Shown: one piece after another, positions 12,001 to 27,000 of the stretch
How positions within the stretch are numbered: the first letter of the stretch is position 1
Layout: every line of letters starts with the position of its first letter
DNA from: Anagrus nilaparvatae
Taxonomy: Eukaryota > Arthropoda > Insecta > Hymenoptera > Mymaridae
DNA: 64,000 nt
Reading direction: 5' to 3'
Assembly (NCBI GenBank): GCA_022575985.1
Contig: JAKSXM010000238.1
Location: 11,426,001-11,490,000 of the forward strand
The notes under the pieces: generated by a model
Database searches by the model: none
Told to the model about the DNA's origin: nothing
What the model saw: only the letters and a program-made list of their open reading frames with translations
Position numbers and translations under genes: made by a program

Positions 12001-15000
12001 TTTTTTAATTAATTTTACACTCTATTCAACAATTAAAAATAATAATTAACTTGTTTATTAATATTAATTTCTTTCAATTTCAAAAAGTATTTCTAGAAAT
12101 AACTAAAGAATAAATTTAAAAAAATGAATAAATCTTGATTAAAGAAAATAAATTCATTTATACAAAAACTAAAAAAAAAACGTTAGCTTGAGTAATTGCA
12201 ATAGTTAAAGAATACGAATGCTCGATCTAACAGTTTTTCACTTATTTTATTTTATATTGCAACCTTGCGGCTACTAACAATTCTTTTCCTTTTTTTATTC
12301 AATGAACTTTTATTTCACTTGTTTTTTATTTTATACTTTCCAGTGAGACTCTTTATTTATCTCTACTCTATTGTACAATTTCTCTTTTTCACTCGTTTTC
12401 TTTTTTATTTTTGCTTTTTGAACTGCAAAAGTATTCTTTAGGTTCCTCTAAAAAAAAACGAAACTGTTGCCTTTAAAAATTTAACGTTTGGGCATTTGCT
12501 GCATTAGGAGAAATTAACTAAAAGAAACAGATATGCTATCTTTTTTTTTAAAGAAAATACTTAAGATAATACAGAAAATACAATAATTTTTTTTTTTGAG
12601 GTTTATAAAATTAAGTATTATTGGCTTTTAAGTAAATTATATCAATAAATAAAAACAGAAAAAATATTTTTTTTGGACTGAAATCGTATTGAGATTATTG
12701 AGTGTAATTAAATTTCAAAAAAGGAATTTAAAATTCTGATAAGATTAGTCAAATTTATTCGATTCCTTTTTATTGCATTTTGAAAAATCAGTAAGCTTAA
12801 GTAGTAAAACCTGTCTTTAATCCGGCAAGTAATGAATTTCTTATGCGTTAGGATCAGCTTATTTTTTTTCGTAAAATTTTGTTAGAATTTTCAATTACTA
12901 AGGTTTAAATGCCAATTTTTTGATTTAGTTATTTTAAATTTCATTAGATTTAGTCCAATTTCGGGGCAACCTCTTCTAACAATATTATCGAAACTCAAAC
13001 ACTCCAAAAAAATTAAAAACAGAAAATAATATTCGGTTCCATCCAACTTTCCCTTAAATAATATAAAAAATAAAAAAAAAAAAAACTGAAATTATCTCTT
13101 ACATTAAATTGTCTGAGAATAAAATTTTTGAAAATATTCATTGAGTCGAAAATAATGAAAACATGAGTATGCAAACTTCATAAGCAATGTAAAAGTTACT
13201 TTGATTACTGAGTACAGTATATAAGTTTTAATAATCTTTGCACATGATAATAAAATTTATTTCCTAAAATAAAATATACATATATAATATTTTATCATTC
13301 AGAATATAAGATCAGTTGGCATCCCGCGAGACTTGCTGGGAAATTTCGAAGCACGTTTTGACTATGCTTTTACTTCTACATATATATGTGTATGTATATT
13401 ACCTATCTTTTGATACACGTGCATTAATCGATGGTAAGTTCGTGTTATATATGTTATAAATAATTTTTTTTAATCGGTATTTTATATACTTTATAGGAAA
13501 AGCTTTTTATTTTTCAGAGCAGAGATAATTTATTGTTTAAAAGTGTAATTTATTTTTTAGGTATATATGACGAGGAAAAAGGGATATTGTAAAAAGATAA
13601 AATGATAAATTTGATTTTTGTAAAAGAAATGTCGATATATTACTTAACAGAATAGATTTTTGTTTGGAAACTAAAGGTAAAAGTAGGGAAAGAATCAAAG
13701 CCATTCTCTGGAGAATATATAAAAGTTTTCATTTGGTCATATTACTTTTTTGGCATTATTATTTATATGAGTCTGTTTATTCAAAAAATTCTTAGATTTT
13801 GATGATTAGATTCTTAGATTCTAGTGGCCAATAATAACAGCTCATTTAATCAAAATAATTTTGACGCTATTCGTCAAATTATTTAAAAATTTATTTTTTT
13901 AAATGCCAGGCTTAATTTGTAAAAAAAAATATTTTGTTTTCCAATAATTTACAAAAATTAATCATTTTTTTCCAATACATAAACAAAACAAAAATTAAAT
14001 ATTTTATTCCAAAGTAATTAAATGAAAAACAATAATTTAATTTAAAAATAGAAATATTGAAAATAAAATCAAATTCAAGTATTTTTTCAATGAAAAAAAA
14101 ACTAGGAAAAATATTAACAGCAGGTATTTTAAAATTCTATATTTGGTAAAAGAAAACCCTAATTTAAAAAAAATCTATTATCGATAAATAAAAAATTGAA
14201 ATTGGATTCAGCCATATATACCCAAAAACTATTTTATTACATTGTTTACCAATATATTTAATTAACGAAAAATATCGAAATTTTAAAAATCCATATTTAT
14301 GATATTTTTCCATACACAAAAATACTAAATCCATTAAAAAAATAAAAAAAAAATATAGGTACATAACAATAAGTCCATTTTATAAATAAATAAATCATAC
14401 GGTTTTCTAACTAAAAATAATAAGATAAAATTCAATATTGAACAAATATAAAAAAATATAGTAATACGAGATAAATAAAAAAAATATAAACGAATAGCAA
14501 TTTCTGTTCGATGAGTATCGCAATATTTGATTGCTTTTCCCATCATCGTTATAAAATAATGGTCATTTTTATATATGTGTGTGAAAAACACGAGAAACAG
14601 GATATATTTTAGCTCACATATCCGGGAAAGTTTCAGGTGACTTTTTATATATAGCTTTGACTGTTAAATATTTTTTTATGGTAAAAAAATTATTTATTTA
14701 TTTTTAATCTTTTTTTTTTTAATTTGGTATTTTATTTTATTGTTTCTAATAATTTTAATTTTTTGATTTTTAATTTATACGAATAATAGAATAAATTTAA
14801 TTTTATGCAGTCTAAATATTTTTTTTTTAATAATAAAATTGTAAGAAAAAAAATTTATTTTGTCTCTTTACACAGTTTTAAACCTTTAATGTTTTGTAAT
14901 AAATGTTATTAAAAGCGAGTGCTTTGATCTATTATTAGCTACTATATTGTTATCATTATTTATGTATAAATTATGGAATTTTACAGAATGTATATGTTAT

Positions 15001-18000
15001 GGTTAATTTTTCAAATTTTATTATGTGTGTTTTTTGTTTTTATTGATCTTATTACTGAGAATTTAATTTTATAGGCTAGGTCGTAGGGTAACTCTTTGGT
15101 TAATATTGCTAAATTAGTTTGAATATCAAAATATTAATAGTATTTTAATAAATCAAATATTTTTTGTTATAGAACCCTTCTAGATGTCAGGTACCCAGCC
15201 TGAAAGTTTGAGCTATTTTCAGATCGGATAAGATACAATTTCATGTGATGCCCAAAATTTTTCCTTGGATCAAAATTTGAACTCTCCCCCCCAAATATGA
15301 AAGTACCTGTCGGATACCAAAATTATATATTAAGTCATATTTGGATATAAATCAGGAAGTTATTTTTAAAAATTAGGTACTCTTTACCAATAAAATAATA
15401 TTCATCAAATTCTAACTCATTAGTCACTTCTGAGTACAGGGATCAAAAACAAAAAAATGACAAAATCCAGACGAAAATTTTCCAAAGTAGGGCTCATAAA
15501 AACTGACATATTTACAACATTAAACGTAACATATACACATAATAATTCTGTACTGAAAACATATTAAAATTTTTTATCAGATGACCTATTGTAATATTTT
15601 AAATTACTTTTTTTTTATCATAAATAATAAAAGAAAATTACATCTTTCACTAAAAAAAAATTTTTTATGTAATTTCAAATTTATTTAAACGTAATTTTCA
15701 GCAATAAAAGAACCAAAAATTATTTGAAATATTAAAAAAAAAAACTAATTAATAACAGAAAAATTTTATTTCAATTAAATAATTTGAAATTAACACAGGT
15801 TTCTAATAACAGAAACTGCAACCAACAAAATACAAGCAAAGTCTGTTAAAGCTTATTTTCTTTAATTACATATCGTATATATTGTGGCATTCTGTTACTT
15901 TTAACGCATTTTTTTATACTATAATTCTTAATAGGTATTATTTTCTTAACGTACATGTTTTTTTTGGCCCATTCAAACTTATTTTACCATATATCTTTTG
16001 AAAAAGAAACTTTGGCAATAAAAAAAATAAAAGTGAGAAATAAAGAAGAGTCAAAAGTCGATTATTTTCAACATTTCAAGAAAATTAACAGCAGTAAAAC
16101 GTGAAATATATATATATTTACCAGTTAACTGTAGTATTTGAAGTTTTAGTGTTTTGATCTCAGCTGTAAGGCGTTCAACTTCTAATCTCATTTCCTCTTC
16201 TCGTTGATTCACATCCTGTAGGTTTGCTGCTGTTATTGAACCTGTTGAAAATAAAAAAAAATTGTATTATTATTATTATTGAAAATAATTAAAGATAAAA
16301 AGTAAAATTTATGTAATCTAGATAATATTATCTTTTATCTTTTATATATCGTAAATTCTATTAGGGCATGTGATAAAAAAAGTAATACCACCATTAATTT
16401 CAAGTACGATATATTTTGTTCTTAAATAAATTTTACTGCACCGAAATGTAGTAAAAAATTTTGGATATTAAGGGAATCTTCAAAATTGATTTTATACAGA
16501 GCTAGCTAAGAGTTTTTAATTGAAAAAGTTTACTTAATATTTAGAGTCTTGTGGATTTTCTAAATTGCTAACAAACATTACACGATTAAAAGTTAATAGT
16601 AAGGATGTATTGTAGGGTGAAATTTTACAGAAGTTTCAAACTTCAAACAAACAAAATTTACTTGTACTTCAAATAAAAAATATATATATAAAAATATATA
16701 TCTATCCTCAAAGGATGTATCTTATATAAATTTCATGTAAAAAATTAGCTGGTTTGTTACCTAAGTAGTACAATTAAAGTACAATATTTATGAAAGATTT
16801 CATTATTTTAGAACTGAAACTACTTCCTAAAACTGCTCTTCAACTGTAAATTACTTCTAAAAACAACAGGTTTGAAGTTTCAAAAATGTTTATTTTTAAT
16901 TAATTAAAATAAAATCCAAGAAAAAATGTTTCCTTTATTTATTTCTAATTTTTTAGTTAATTTTTTGTTTCAAATCATAAAGTACATGATATAAATAAAA
17001 AATTCAAGTATTTTCAGCTCAAGTTTATATATATATATATATATGCTAGACAGGCACACATACTTTGTATATAAAAAGTACAATAGTGCAAGAAGAAGGT
17101 ACTTATCTTATACTTTACGAGCTTAAAAGTTGACAGGGGAGATACTATAAAGTAAAACTATATATGACCTAAATTTAAAGATTCCAAGTTCTTCATATAA
17201 AACTTATATATACATAAAACGTGACTTATACATATATATTATCAGAAATATTTTACAAACTAACATAAATTATTAATTAGAAATAAAGTACAGAAAATGT
17301 AAAAACGATTATTCATGTATTAAAATGTAATTTATTTGAAAAAATAAAAAAATATTTTTATCATGATTTAATGTTATACTAAAAATTTTATGAAAAGTAG
17401 GGTCATTAAATACGATAAATTGCATTTATTTTAAAATTTAGTATAAAAGTATATATATATATATAAGTAAAATAAATGTTTTTTTTTTGTATGTAGAAAA
17501 AGTTTTCAATAAAAAAAAGTTTAAAAATTTTTGTAATTTTCATGAAAATTTATTTTAGCAATTATTTTCAAATGTAAATTCCACATATTGTACCACAAAT
17601 GTCGCTGTAATACCACATTATAATTTATATTATACATGCACTTGAATTTTTCATGGAAAATAATTTATGCTTTTTTAAGTTATTTGTGATAACAGAAATT
17701 TTTTATTTATTTTAGTATTTAACAGAAATAAATATACTTTTTGGAATTTATAAATTTTGGTTGTATGAATGAATGAAAATATAAATTTTTTGCCTATTTA
17801 AAGCATGCTTTGTATAAAAATAGTTTAAGTTATTTTTTAGGAAATTTTTGAAGAAGCTTTAAAATTTTTCAATTTTTTTTTTTAAGAAAAATTCATATTT
17901 TTAATTATTAGTCTGAGTGAAGCATGCGTTAGCATTCTTTACTGAAGATCTATTTTGGAAGAAAATGCCATCAAGCTGATTGTGATCTTTCTTGGTGCTG

Positions 18001-21000
18001 ATAGGATAAAATGTCTGTAAATTTTTACAGTTGAATTCTAAATAAATGATTGACCTAATCTTGATCTTGATCCCAAGGGGTGCAAATCATGGGTTGGCAG
18101 GGTGTATAAAATCCAAGGGGACCTAAATGCTGGGTGATCAAAATTCTAGGAGGCCAAAACTCTGCCTGCTTTATTCACTATTATTTTTTAGCACTTGGTA
18201 AACGTGCCCCTTAGAGACAAAGTGGGAATATTGGACTAAATGAATTACTCATGTGCAAAAGTTGGTACTCAGGAGTAAAAAAGGACCTATAAGGTACAAA
18301 AAGGTAAACAATTTTGAAAAATTCAGTCTTACCAATAAACAGTATACCTGATGCGAATAGCACCCTTGAGGCTAGAAGGAAATCATGCTGCAAAAGCTTC
18401 TCTCCTAGGATAAAAAGAAACTCTAGGGTACAAAACAGAACACGTATAATAAATTTAACTCCCCCCCCCCACCTTTAGTACTAATTTGCCCCTTAAAGTT
18501 AAAATAGGCTTCTAGGTTCTGAAATAAAATCTTTATATAAAAGCTCATTTAAATCATATTTACAAAGTTTAATTTTACATCTCTTCACTCAGACTATTCA
18601 TTATTCTTAATGACTTCCTAAAATAAGTAAGTACTAAAATCTTAACCCAAATAAATATTTTGATATTATTTTCGACAATAAAAAAAGTTAAAACTTCAAA
18701 AAAGCATGAAAAACCCATCTTACCTTAAACTAAAAATTTCCATAAATAAATGTATAAATTTCATTTCCAGCAAAAATGCATGTCTTTTTTCGTCATCTAA
18801 TATTTGCTTTAAAAAAAAAAAAAAACTTAGGTACCTGACATATAATTTATATATATAAAAATTTCTATATAATATGTGGTATAATATGTTTTTTCAAGTG
18901 CTTTGCGGTATATATAAAATATATATATATTGCGTATAAAGTGCAGATCGCGGTTCATGCTTTCGCATTATTACTCGTGTCTAACATACATATACGAGAT
19001 TTCCTTAGGGACGAAAAAGCTTATAAATGAAATAAACTGTTAATATTATACATATGTATTATACGTGTGATTAGTGTGTATCTTCTTGAGATAAGATAAC
19101 CTACTACGTTTTATAATAGTGTGTTTACAAAATTATTTGTTAGCAAACTCGTAATCGAGTAATTTTATGATATTCTGTTTATCACATCACGTGATATTGT
19201 AAAGTCGATTTTTTAAGAGGTTAGAAATTTAGTTTTTTACAAGCTAGTTTTTTAATTAATTTATGTTTTTTATGAGGTATAAAATATTATGAAATATTTA
19301 ATATTTGAAAACTCATGGTTTTTATGGTTTACCTTATTTTTATACTTTTAAAAAACGTCGTTTATAACTACTTATGTCAAAGATCAAAGCTTTACGTTCA
19401 TACAAGTTTATAAAACCACACGATTTAAACATGTAAGAAACTATACGTTAATGCAAGAAATTTTAATATATAACTTTACTGTTGTAAATATGAGCAAATC
19501 CAATAATTTATTGAAAAATTTTGAGAATTTAGTATTTCTGGGTAGGGGTTAAGCTTTGAATTTATGGATTTACTCATATACCAATCTTATAAACATTTTC
19601 TTTTAGTACAAAAATATATGAAAAATGTACAAAGGATTTATTTATTTCAAAGAAAAAACATTTTTACATAGGGTAAAGTGGGGTATGCTAGGACGGTTTT
19701 CAAAATTTTTTTGTTGACAAAGGAAAGAACTCTTAAGAGCTTTCAAAAATTTATTCAAACATATCGTAAGAACTACTTTTTCCATGACGGTTTTTTATTT
19801 TATGTTTATGCCACTAAAATAATTCAACTGTATCTTGAAATTAACAAAGCCAAAAAACTAAAAAAACATTAACCTGCTTTGCTCAATATACCCCGATCTC
19901 CCCTATAAATATTATTAAATAATGTAAAAAAGTGTGATGAAAAATAAGAAAATTTTCTTTTACTCTATAAACGCATTTGTAATTTCCTTACATTTACTTT
20001 TTTCTATTAGAGGTATACGTTTGTGACATAAACAAAGAATTGAAAATCTTAAAAGAATTCTATTATATATTTTTTTTATGTTCAAAGTGTTACTTTTAAA
20101 TGCTAATTTTCTTTTTATGCACACTAACATTGATATAAAAGAACTTATACATTTTTTAAAATAAAGTTTTATATTTTTCTAGGGTAAAATATTTAAATAC
20201 AATTTTATAAAATATGTAATCATTTTATCAATTTAATGTCTTTATAGGCAGGCAGCCCATACGAGTCAGGGTGACTTATTTGAAACCACTCGGACGGCTT
20301 CAAATTCACTATTTGCCACCGAGATACCGAAATTCTAGGCTTTTGGCCAAGGCTCCATTGTACGAACGGAAAACCTGCTGGTTTCGGAAAGTCACCTGGG
20401 TGACCCTCTTGAAACCAGGCTAAACTTTAATACTTTATTCTACAAAGCTTTCTGATAATATACCCAAAGTTTAGCCTATGCTCCATTGTCCAGAGGGGAG
20501 GTACACCGCCCCAAAAATTTGGGTCACCCAGGTGACCAAATTGAAACCAGGCTAGATTTTAATACTCGAATCTCGTCATCATCAAAGACCTACAGCTAAA
20601 GCGATATTACGGAGAAGCTGTCCTGAGCCTCGTAATACGGCCGTATTTTAAGTCACCTGGGTGACTCTCTTGAAACCAGGCTAAACTTTTACACATTACT
20701 TTACAAAGCTATTTGATAAAGTACCAAAAGTTTAGCCTATGCCCCATTGTCCTGAGGGGGGATACAGCACCCCAAAGTTTAAGTCACCTAGGTGACCCAA
20801 ATGAAACCAGGCCAAATTTTACATACGTTTTCTTTTCACCATAATAAATATATATTTAAAATATGGCCTTTGCCAACCTGTCCAAAGGGGAGAACTTGAC
20901 GGTATTTTGGCCTGAAAACTGCCCCAAAAGTCTAATTTATTATGTTTTTCTTCCAATTTCTTACCAAATTGAGCTAAATTGATGCAAGGGTCTTAATATC

Positions 21001-24000
21001 AATATACAAACTGGTTTTTAAATTTTAGCCTAAAAAAAAGTATTTAAGGGGCTTTTTCAACCCCCCCAAAATTTGAGTCACCCAGGTGAGCCAAATGAAA
21101 CCAGGCCAAATTTTATATACGTTTTCTTTTTACCATAATAAACATATATTTAAAATATGGCCTTTGCCAACCTGTCCAAAGGGGTGATCTTGACGGTATA
21201 TGGGGGAGTTTTCGGACCAAAATACCGTCCAGTTCACCCCTTTGGACAGGTTGGCAAAGGCCATATTTTAAATATATGTTTATTATGGTAAAAAGAAAAC
21301 GTATATAAAATTTGGCCTGGTTTCATTTGGGTCACCTGGGTGACTCAAATTTTGGGGGGGTCGAAAAAGCCCCTTAAATACTTTTTAGGGTTTATTAAGG
21401 GTTTTCCCCTTAAATACTTTTTTTTTAGGCTAAAATTTAAAAACCAGTTTGTATATTGATATTAAGACCCTTGCATCAATTTAGCTCAATTTGGTAAGAA
21501 ATTGGAAGAAAAACATAAGAAATCAGACTTTTGGGGCAGTTTTCAGGCCAAAATACCGTCCAGTTCACCCCTTTGGACAGGTTGGCAAAGGCCATATTTT
21601 AAATATATGTTTATTATGGTGAAAAGAAAACGTATGTACAATTTGGCCTGGTTTCATTTGGGTCACCTGGGTGACTTAAACTTTGGGGGGCTGTATCCCC
21701 CCTCAGGACAATGGGGCATAGGCTAAACTTTTGGTACTTTATCAAATAGCTTTGTAAAGTAATGTGTAAAAGTTTAGCCTGGTTTCAAGAGAGTCACCCA
21801 GGTGACTTAAAATACGGCCGTATTACGAGGCCCAGGACAGCTTCTCCGTAATATCGCTTTAGCTGTAGGTCTTTGATGATGACGAGATTCGAGTATTAAA
21901 ATCTAGCCTGGTTTCAATTTGGTCACCTGGGTGACCCAAATTTTTGGGGCGGTGTACCTCCCCTCTGGACAATGGGGCATAGGCTAAACTTTGGGTATAT
22001 TATCAGAAAGCTTTGTAGAATAAAGTATTAAAGTTTAGCCTGGTTTCAAGAGGGTCACCCAGGTGACTTTCCGAAACCAACAGGTTTTCCGTTCGTACAA
22101 TGGAGCCTTGGCCAAAAGTCTAGAATTTCTATATCTCGTTGGCAAATAGTGCATTTGAAGCCGCCCGAGTGGTTTCAAATAAGTCACCCTGACTCGTATG
22201 GGCTGCCTGCCTATTATTTCTTTATCATAAACGAATGTTTGATTTTACCAATTGAAATAAATCAAAATATTTATTTAGTGCCATGAAAAGTTCTTAATTA
22301 TTCAGTTATTTTAGCATAAAGTTACATTTTATAGATATTATCTACCCCGTAAGTGATATAATTCAAAGTTTACATTCTAAGCCACTTTTATATGGTCAAA
22401 ATTTAGTTTGGATAGTTCGTTTTGTGTACTTGGATATTTTTCATTATCAAAGAATATTTAATTAAATTGTTATATATAATAAACTTTAATTAAATTTGAA
22501 ATTTAAATGTAGGTAAATAATTTTTTGGTTATATAGTTGGCTCGTAAGTCATTTTATGTATGCTTAGTTAGGGTTTTATAATTTAATTTTATGGGAAAGG
22601 ACAACTGCTTATTGTGCTAATCGGATAAATACTTTTATATTAAATTTTAATTTTTATATTAATTTTATTATTAAAAAATGAGGGTTTTCTTCATAACTGG
22701 GCCCCATTTGGACTGAAGGGTCGTAGAAATTGGTATAAACTATTTTTTTCCTTTTTCCTCAAGTAAATTGACTCAATTTACTAATCTAGGTCAGAAACAC
22801 AAAAATTGATGCAAAAAATCAAGGATCTGACCAAGAAAGCTAAAGTTACTTATTTTTAGTAGTACTTCCGAGAAAAAATAGTTTGAACCGATTTATGCGA
22901 ATCCAATTTGGACCCAGTATCGGTAGAATCCCTTAAATATAAAAATTAAAAACAAATATTCTAAATTCTGCTCGATAGGGACCAAAAAACTATTAAAAAA
23001 CAATGTAGGTACCTATTCATAGATAATAAAAAATTAATATTGCTATATAATTTAAGTTTGTGTCAAAACTTTAAATTCCAATAATTTACAATATTCAACC
23101 CCTGAATCAAAAATACACAAAAACCATCTTTCAAAATTCAAAAATAGCAAACAAACAAATATAGAATAATAGCTAACAGATATTGTTTATTATACCTTGA
23201 TAAATGCACGTATTTGTATATATTTACATGTCCACAATTTCATGTTTACTTTTAAAATATACAATTTTCAATGCAATACTTCAATTTATATCTGCTCATC
23301 CGTTACAACACAAATTCTAGCAATAGGATAATAATAAACAACAGAAATAATCTCTCCTGTAAATATTTATTCAGTTACGTATATACTTTTTTGCAAAAAT
23401 AACAACATTTAAATATCTACTGGTGTTAGTATTAAGCATATATATCAATAAAAATTAGTATTATTCAGGAAATTTAAGTAAAAAAAAGTAAACTAAAATC
23501 GATCAGTTACTTTAAAAATGGGTATTATAATATACCTGCATTAAAATTGACATTGATCGATGATACAGTTTAAAATATATCAACTAAAAATAGGGAAGAA
23601 AATCAGATATAAATTTATTTATATATGTATTTAGTATAGGTAATCCTAATATATATGTTGCCGTTAAAGTCCGCTCTCCCGATAATGTTAACATTAACCA
23701 GTTAAAGTTAACTTTAGCGAAGCGTTTTGGTTAAAGTCCACGAAAACGATTAAAATGAATAAAAATATAACATTAGCGGCTCCATATTCGTTAAAGTTAA
23801 CTTTAACCAAACCCTATTAGTTAAAGTCCATGTAGAGAATAAAACACAAAAAACTTACTATAGTAAATGCTTCGACCTTGAGCTATAGCTTCAAATAAAA
23901 AATACTGAACAGATATAATTGTTTTAAATAATTTTTATTTGAATATTAAATATTACGCAAATCTCAATGTTTTTTTAAAATTAAATTGTTTTATTTTATT

Positions 24001-27000
24001 ATAACAATTCAAATTTATTATTAAATTTTTAACTTTCATAAAATTTTTTTTCAAAAAAAAAAATCAAAAATAAATATTTTTATTATATTTTTTAATTAAA
24101 ATTTTTATTTGTTTATTATATCCAATTTTAATATTATTTATTGAAACATGGTAAACTTTGATGGCATTTAGAATTGCACAGAACACCTTTTGATTTACAT
24201 TTACATTTATTATACTTTCCTTATTTCTTTGAAAGTAATAAAATTTTTTTTTTCACTTAGTTTATTAAATATGTAAAACTAGTTTAAAAAAAAATTCTAA
24301 AAAAACACACATTATTATTATTACTATTACGCAATACATTCCTAAAATTTGTTTCATGTAATAAAAAAAAAAAATGGGTCAACTCCCAAAATTTGAAATT
24401 TGATTTAATTTTTAATAGTATGTACTGTTGTACTAAGGGCAAGGGGGGCCGAAGGCCCCATGCGCCAATTTTTATGTTTTTTATAACCATCCTCGTTATA
24501 AGGCACCCCTAGGGTTAGGTTAGGTTAGGTTAGCCGGGGGGGCGCGAGGATGCACTTAATTAGGTTTTAAACCCATAAAAAATTTAAAGTTGGTATTGAA
24601 TCTAACCATGTACTATACGTATTTTATTTAAAAAAATAAATCTGTTCAGCATTTTTTATTTGAAGGTATAATTTATAGCAACAGCATTTACTATAGTAAA
24701 ATTTTTTGTTTTTTCCCTTCATGGACTTTAACTAACACGGCTTGGTTAAAGTTAACTTTAACGAACATGAAGCCGCTAATGTTATATTTTTATTCATTTT
24801 AATCGTCTTCGTGGACTTTAACGAAAATGCTTCGCTAAAGTTAACTTTAACTGGTTAATGTTAACATTATCGGGAGAGCGGACTCTAACGGTAACATATA
24901 TAATGAATAATCGATTTATATTATATATAGAAATTTTATATTTAAAATCATTCAATTTACAAAAAGTTTTTTTTTTGAATTTTATATTTTGTTAAAATAC
25001 GTAGAGTTTGAAAGTTTTTTATAGTGCTAAGTAAGTTGAAGTTGTGTAGTTTAAATAAATTTGATAAAAAATTTTATGCTGTTGGATAAGTTTTTACGTT
25101 ATATATAATTCTATAATAAGTATTTATAAAATTCGAGTAAAATTTTAAAGTTTTGTGTTTTACTTTTTGAAATATTTGAATATTAGGTAAAGAGATATTC
25201 TGTATTAGAAAAATTGTATAGCGTTAATATTCTATAGATGCTACGCTTGTCTAATATTTTTCTCGCAAGAGAAAAGATGTTACAATACTATATAAGTAGT
25301 ATCGGTATTCTTAAGTGACCAAATTTATAAACTCTAATAAGACTTGTATTATAAAATTAAAAATAGTTTGTTTTCTTATACAATTATAATTATCCTTACA
25401 CATTTTGTGCCCGTTGTAGGCCTTGCCCGTTGGTAATGGGTCTGTTCTTTTTTCCTCGAAAAAGTAGAACTGGAGTCAAACAGAGAAAAAAAATTCGCGC
25501 TCATTTCAAACATTTTGTAGGTTAGATTGTATTTTATTTAAATTTTTATTAATTATTCATTATACGCTGCAAAAAAGATCTACTTTCTTACTTTCGAACG
25601 ATCTTTTTTTCGCTTTTAATGAAAAACTATGTGTTGAACACGGGAAAAAATTTAGGAATTTTCACTTTCAATGCTACAACTGCATTGAAAGCCAAATCCT
25701 ATTTTTTTTCCCTTGTTGAACAATAATAAATGGAATATTTAAGTTTGTTTCAAATTTAATAATTAAATATAAATAAAAAATATTGTTTATTTCACTTGAA
25801 CTAGGATTGTTACTCATTCGATTGGTTTTCAAAAGTACCAATCAATACCAAAAGTAAGTTCTACTTGCAAAAAGCACGTTGAATAATAATAATAATTAAA
25901 GAAATCTTCTTAAAAACTTTTTCTCTAATAATATGTGAGAATTTAACTAAACATATAATAAGGAACAAGGTAATTTGTTTGAAGTGTTGTGAAAATCTCG
26001 TTAACGTATATAAGAAAAGTTTTCTTGTAGTTTATAAGGAACCATCTTAATAAATCATCATAAGTAAAGTTCTATACTTAATTACAGAGTACATGTAGGT
26101 ATTTAAAAGTACAATTTTGAACTATGCTTGTAGGATGGATTTAGTTTTATAATGCTCGAGAGGCTAATAAAGAATATTTTAGACGTTAAATTTCAATGAG
26201 ATAGATTCATTAATATTTGTTAATTAAATTTTCTCTCAAAATTCTTAAATATTTTTTAATTATTAGTCTTAAAAATTTATTCTGTTTTTTGGTTCTGTAA
26301 GTACGAGGTACAAGTTTTGGATCATTTAGAAGTCTATAAAACAGTTATTAAAACTCAGCTCAAAATTATTAGTTTCTTAGTTGGAAAAATCTACTGAAAA
26401 GTTTTTGGTTGAAGACAGTTTAAGCTTGAAAAAAATTTTTTTTTTTACTGAAACCGTATGAAAAGGCAAAATATATTTTTTTCTGCACAAAAATGACCCA
26501 ATAGTTAGCTTCCTGTAGTATTTTTTTCATTAAAAGCACTGTTCAATAGTAAACCCCCCAGCAAATATGCTGAAAAATTTAAATTTCAAAAAGTACTAAT
26601 AAACAATTTCAGAAAAAAAACTTTGTGCATTTTACCAAACCCCTATAAAACTAAGTAATCAGCATAAAATTCCATTCCTCTCAAAAGCACAAACTATTTT
26701 TTCTAGCAGAAAAAAAAATTTATTTTCTGCAGTTATAATTCATTAACTCTCTAATTAATTGTTACTGTCCATAATAATAATAATCATAATAATAAAAGTA
26801 AAAATAAAAAATCCAAGACGTAGTAGCAGAACTAACTAATGAAATAAAATTTCTCGCAGTAAACTAACCTAAAAAAAAGGGAAATTTTAATGTCTTAATG
26901 TTTTATATTATACTCTTTTTGTTTTTTATTTTAAAACATTCACTTAATTTAACTCTTTCTTCCTTACTTTTTTTTTTGTCTTTCTTCACCATCTTGATTT

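Larger units (their letters stand above)
6030..16121 (-). other. CSGALNACT intron 2 (10.1 kb)
   Basis: Bounded by the exon 2 donor and exon 3 acceptor. Apart from the 7.5-8.8 kb GC-richer unit and the LINE fragment at 9.3-9.8 kb, it is AT-rich DNA with TA microsatellites (for example 6790-6828 and 11280-11300). A GC-richer stretch at 15170-15510 has no recognised identity. I see no exon in 9.9-16.1 kb. Confidence 0.7.

Noticed and set aside
19678..19872. 64-codon open frame
   Set aside because: It is contained within a TA-flanked MITE, with no recognisable motif.
21502..21726. 74-codon open frame in the foldback element
   Set aside because: It lies in the right inverted arm, ignores the module structure, lacks a counterpart that makes sense in the other arm and has no transposase motif.
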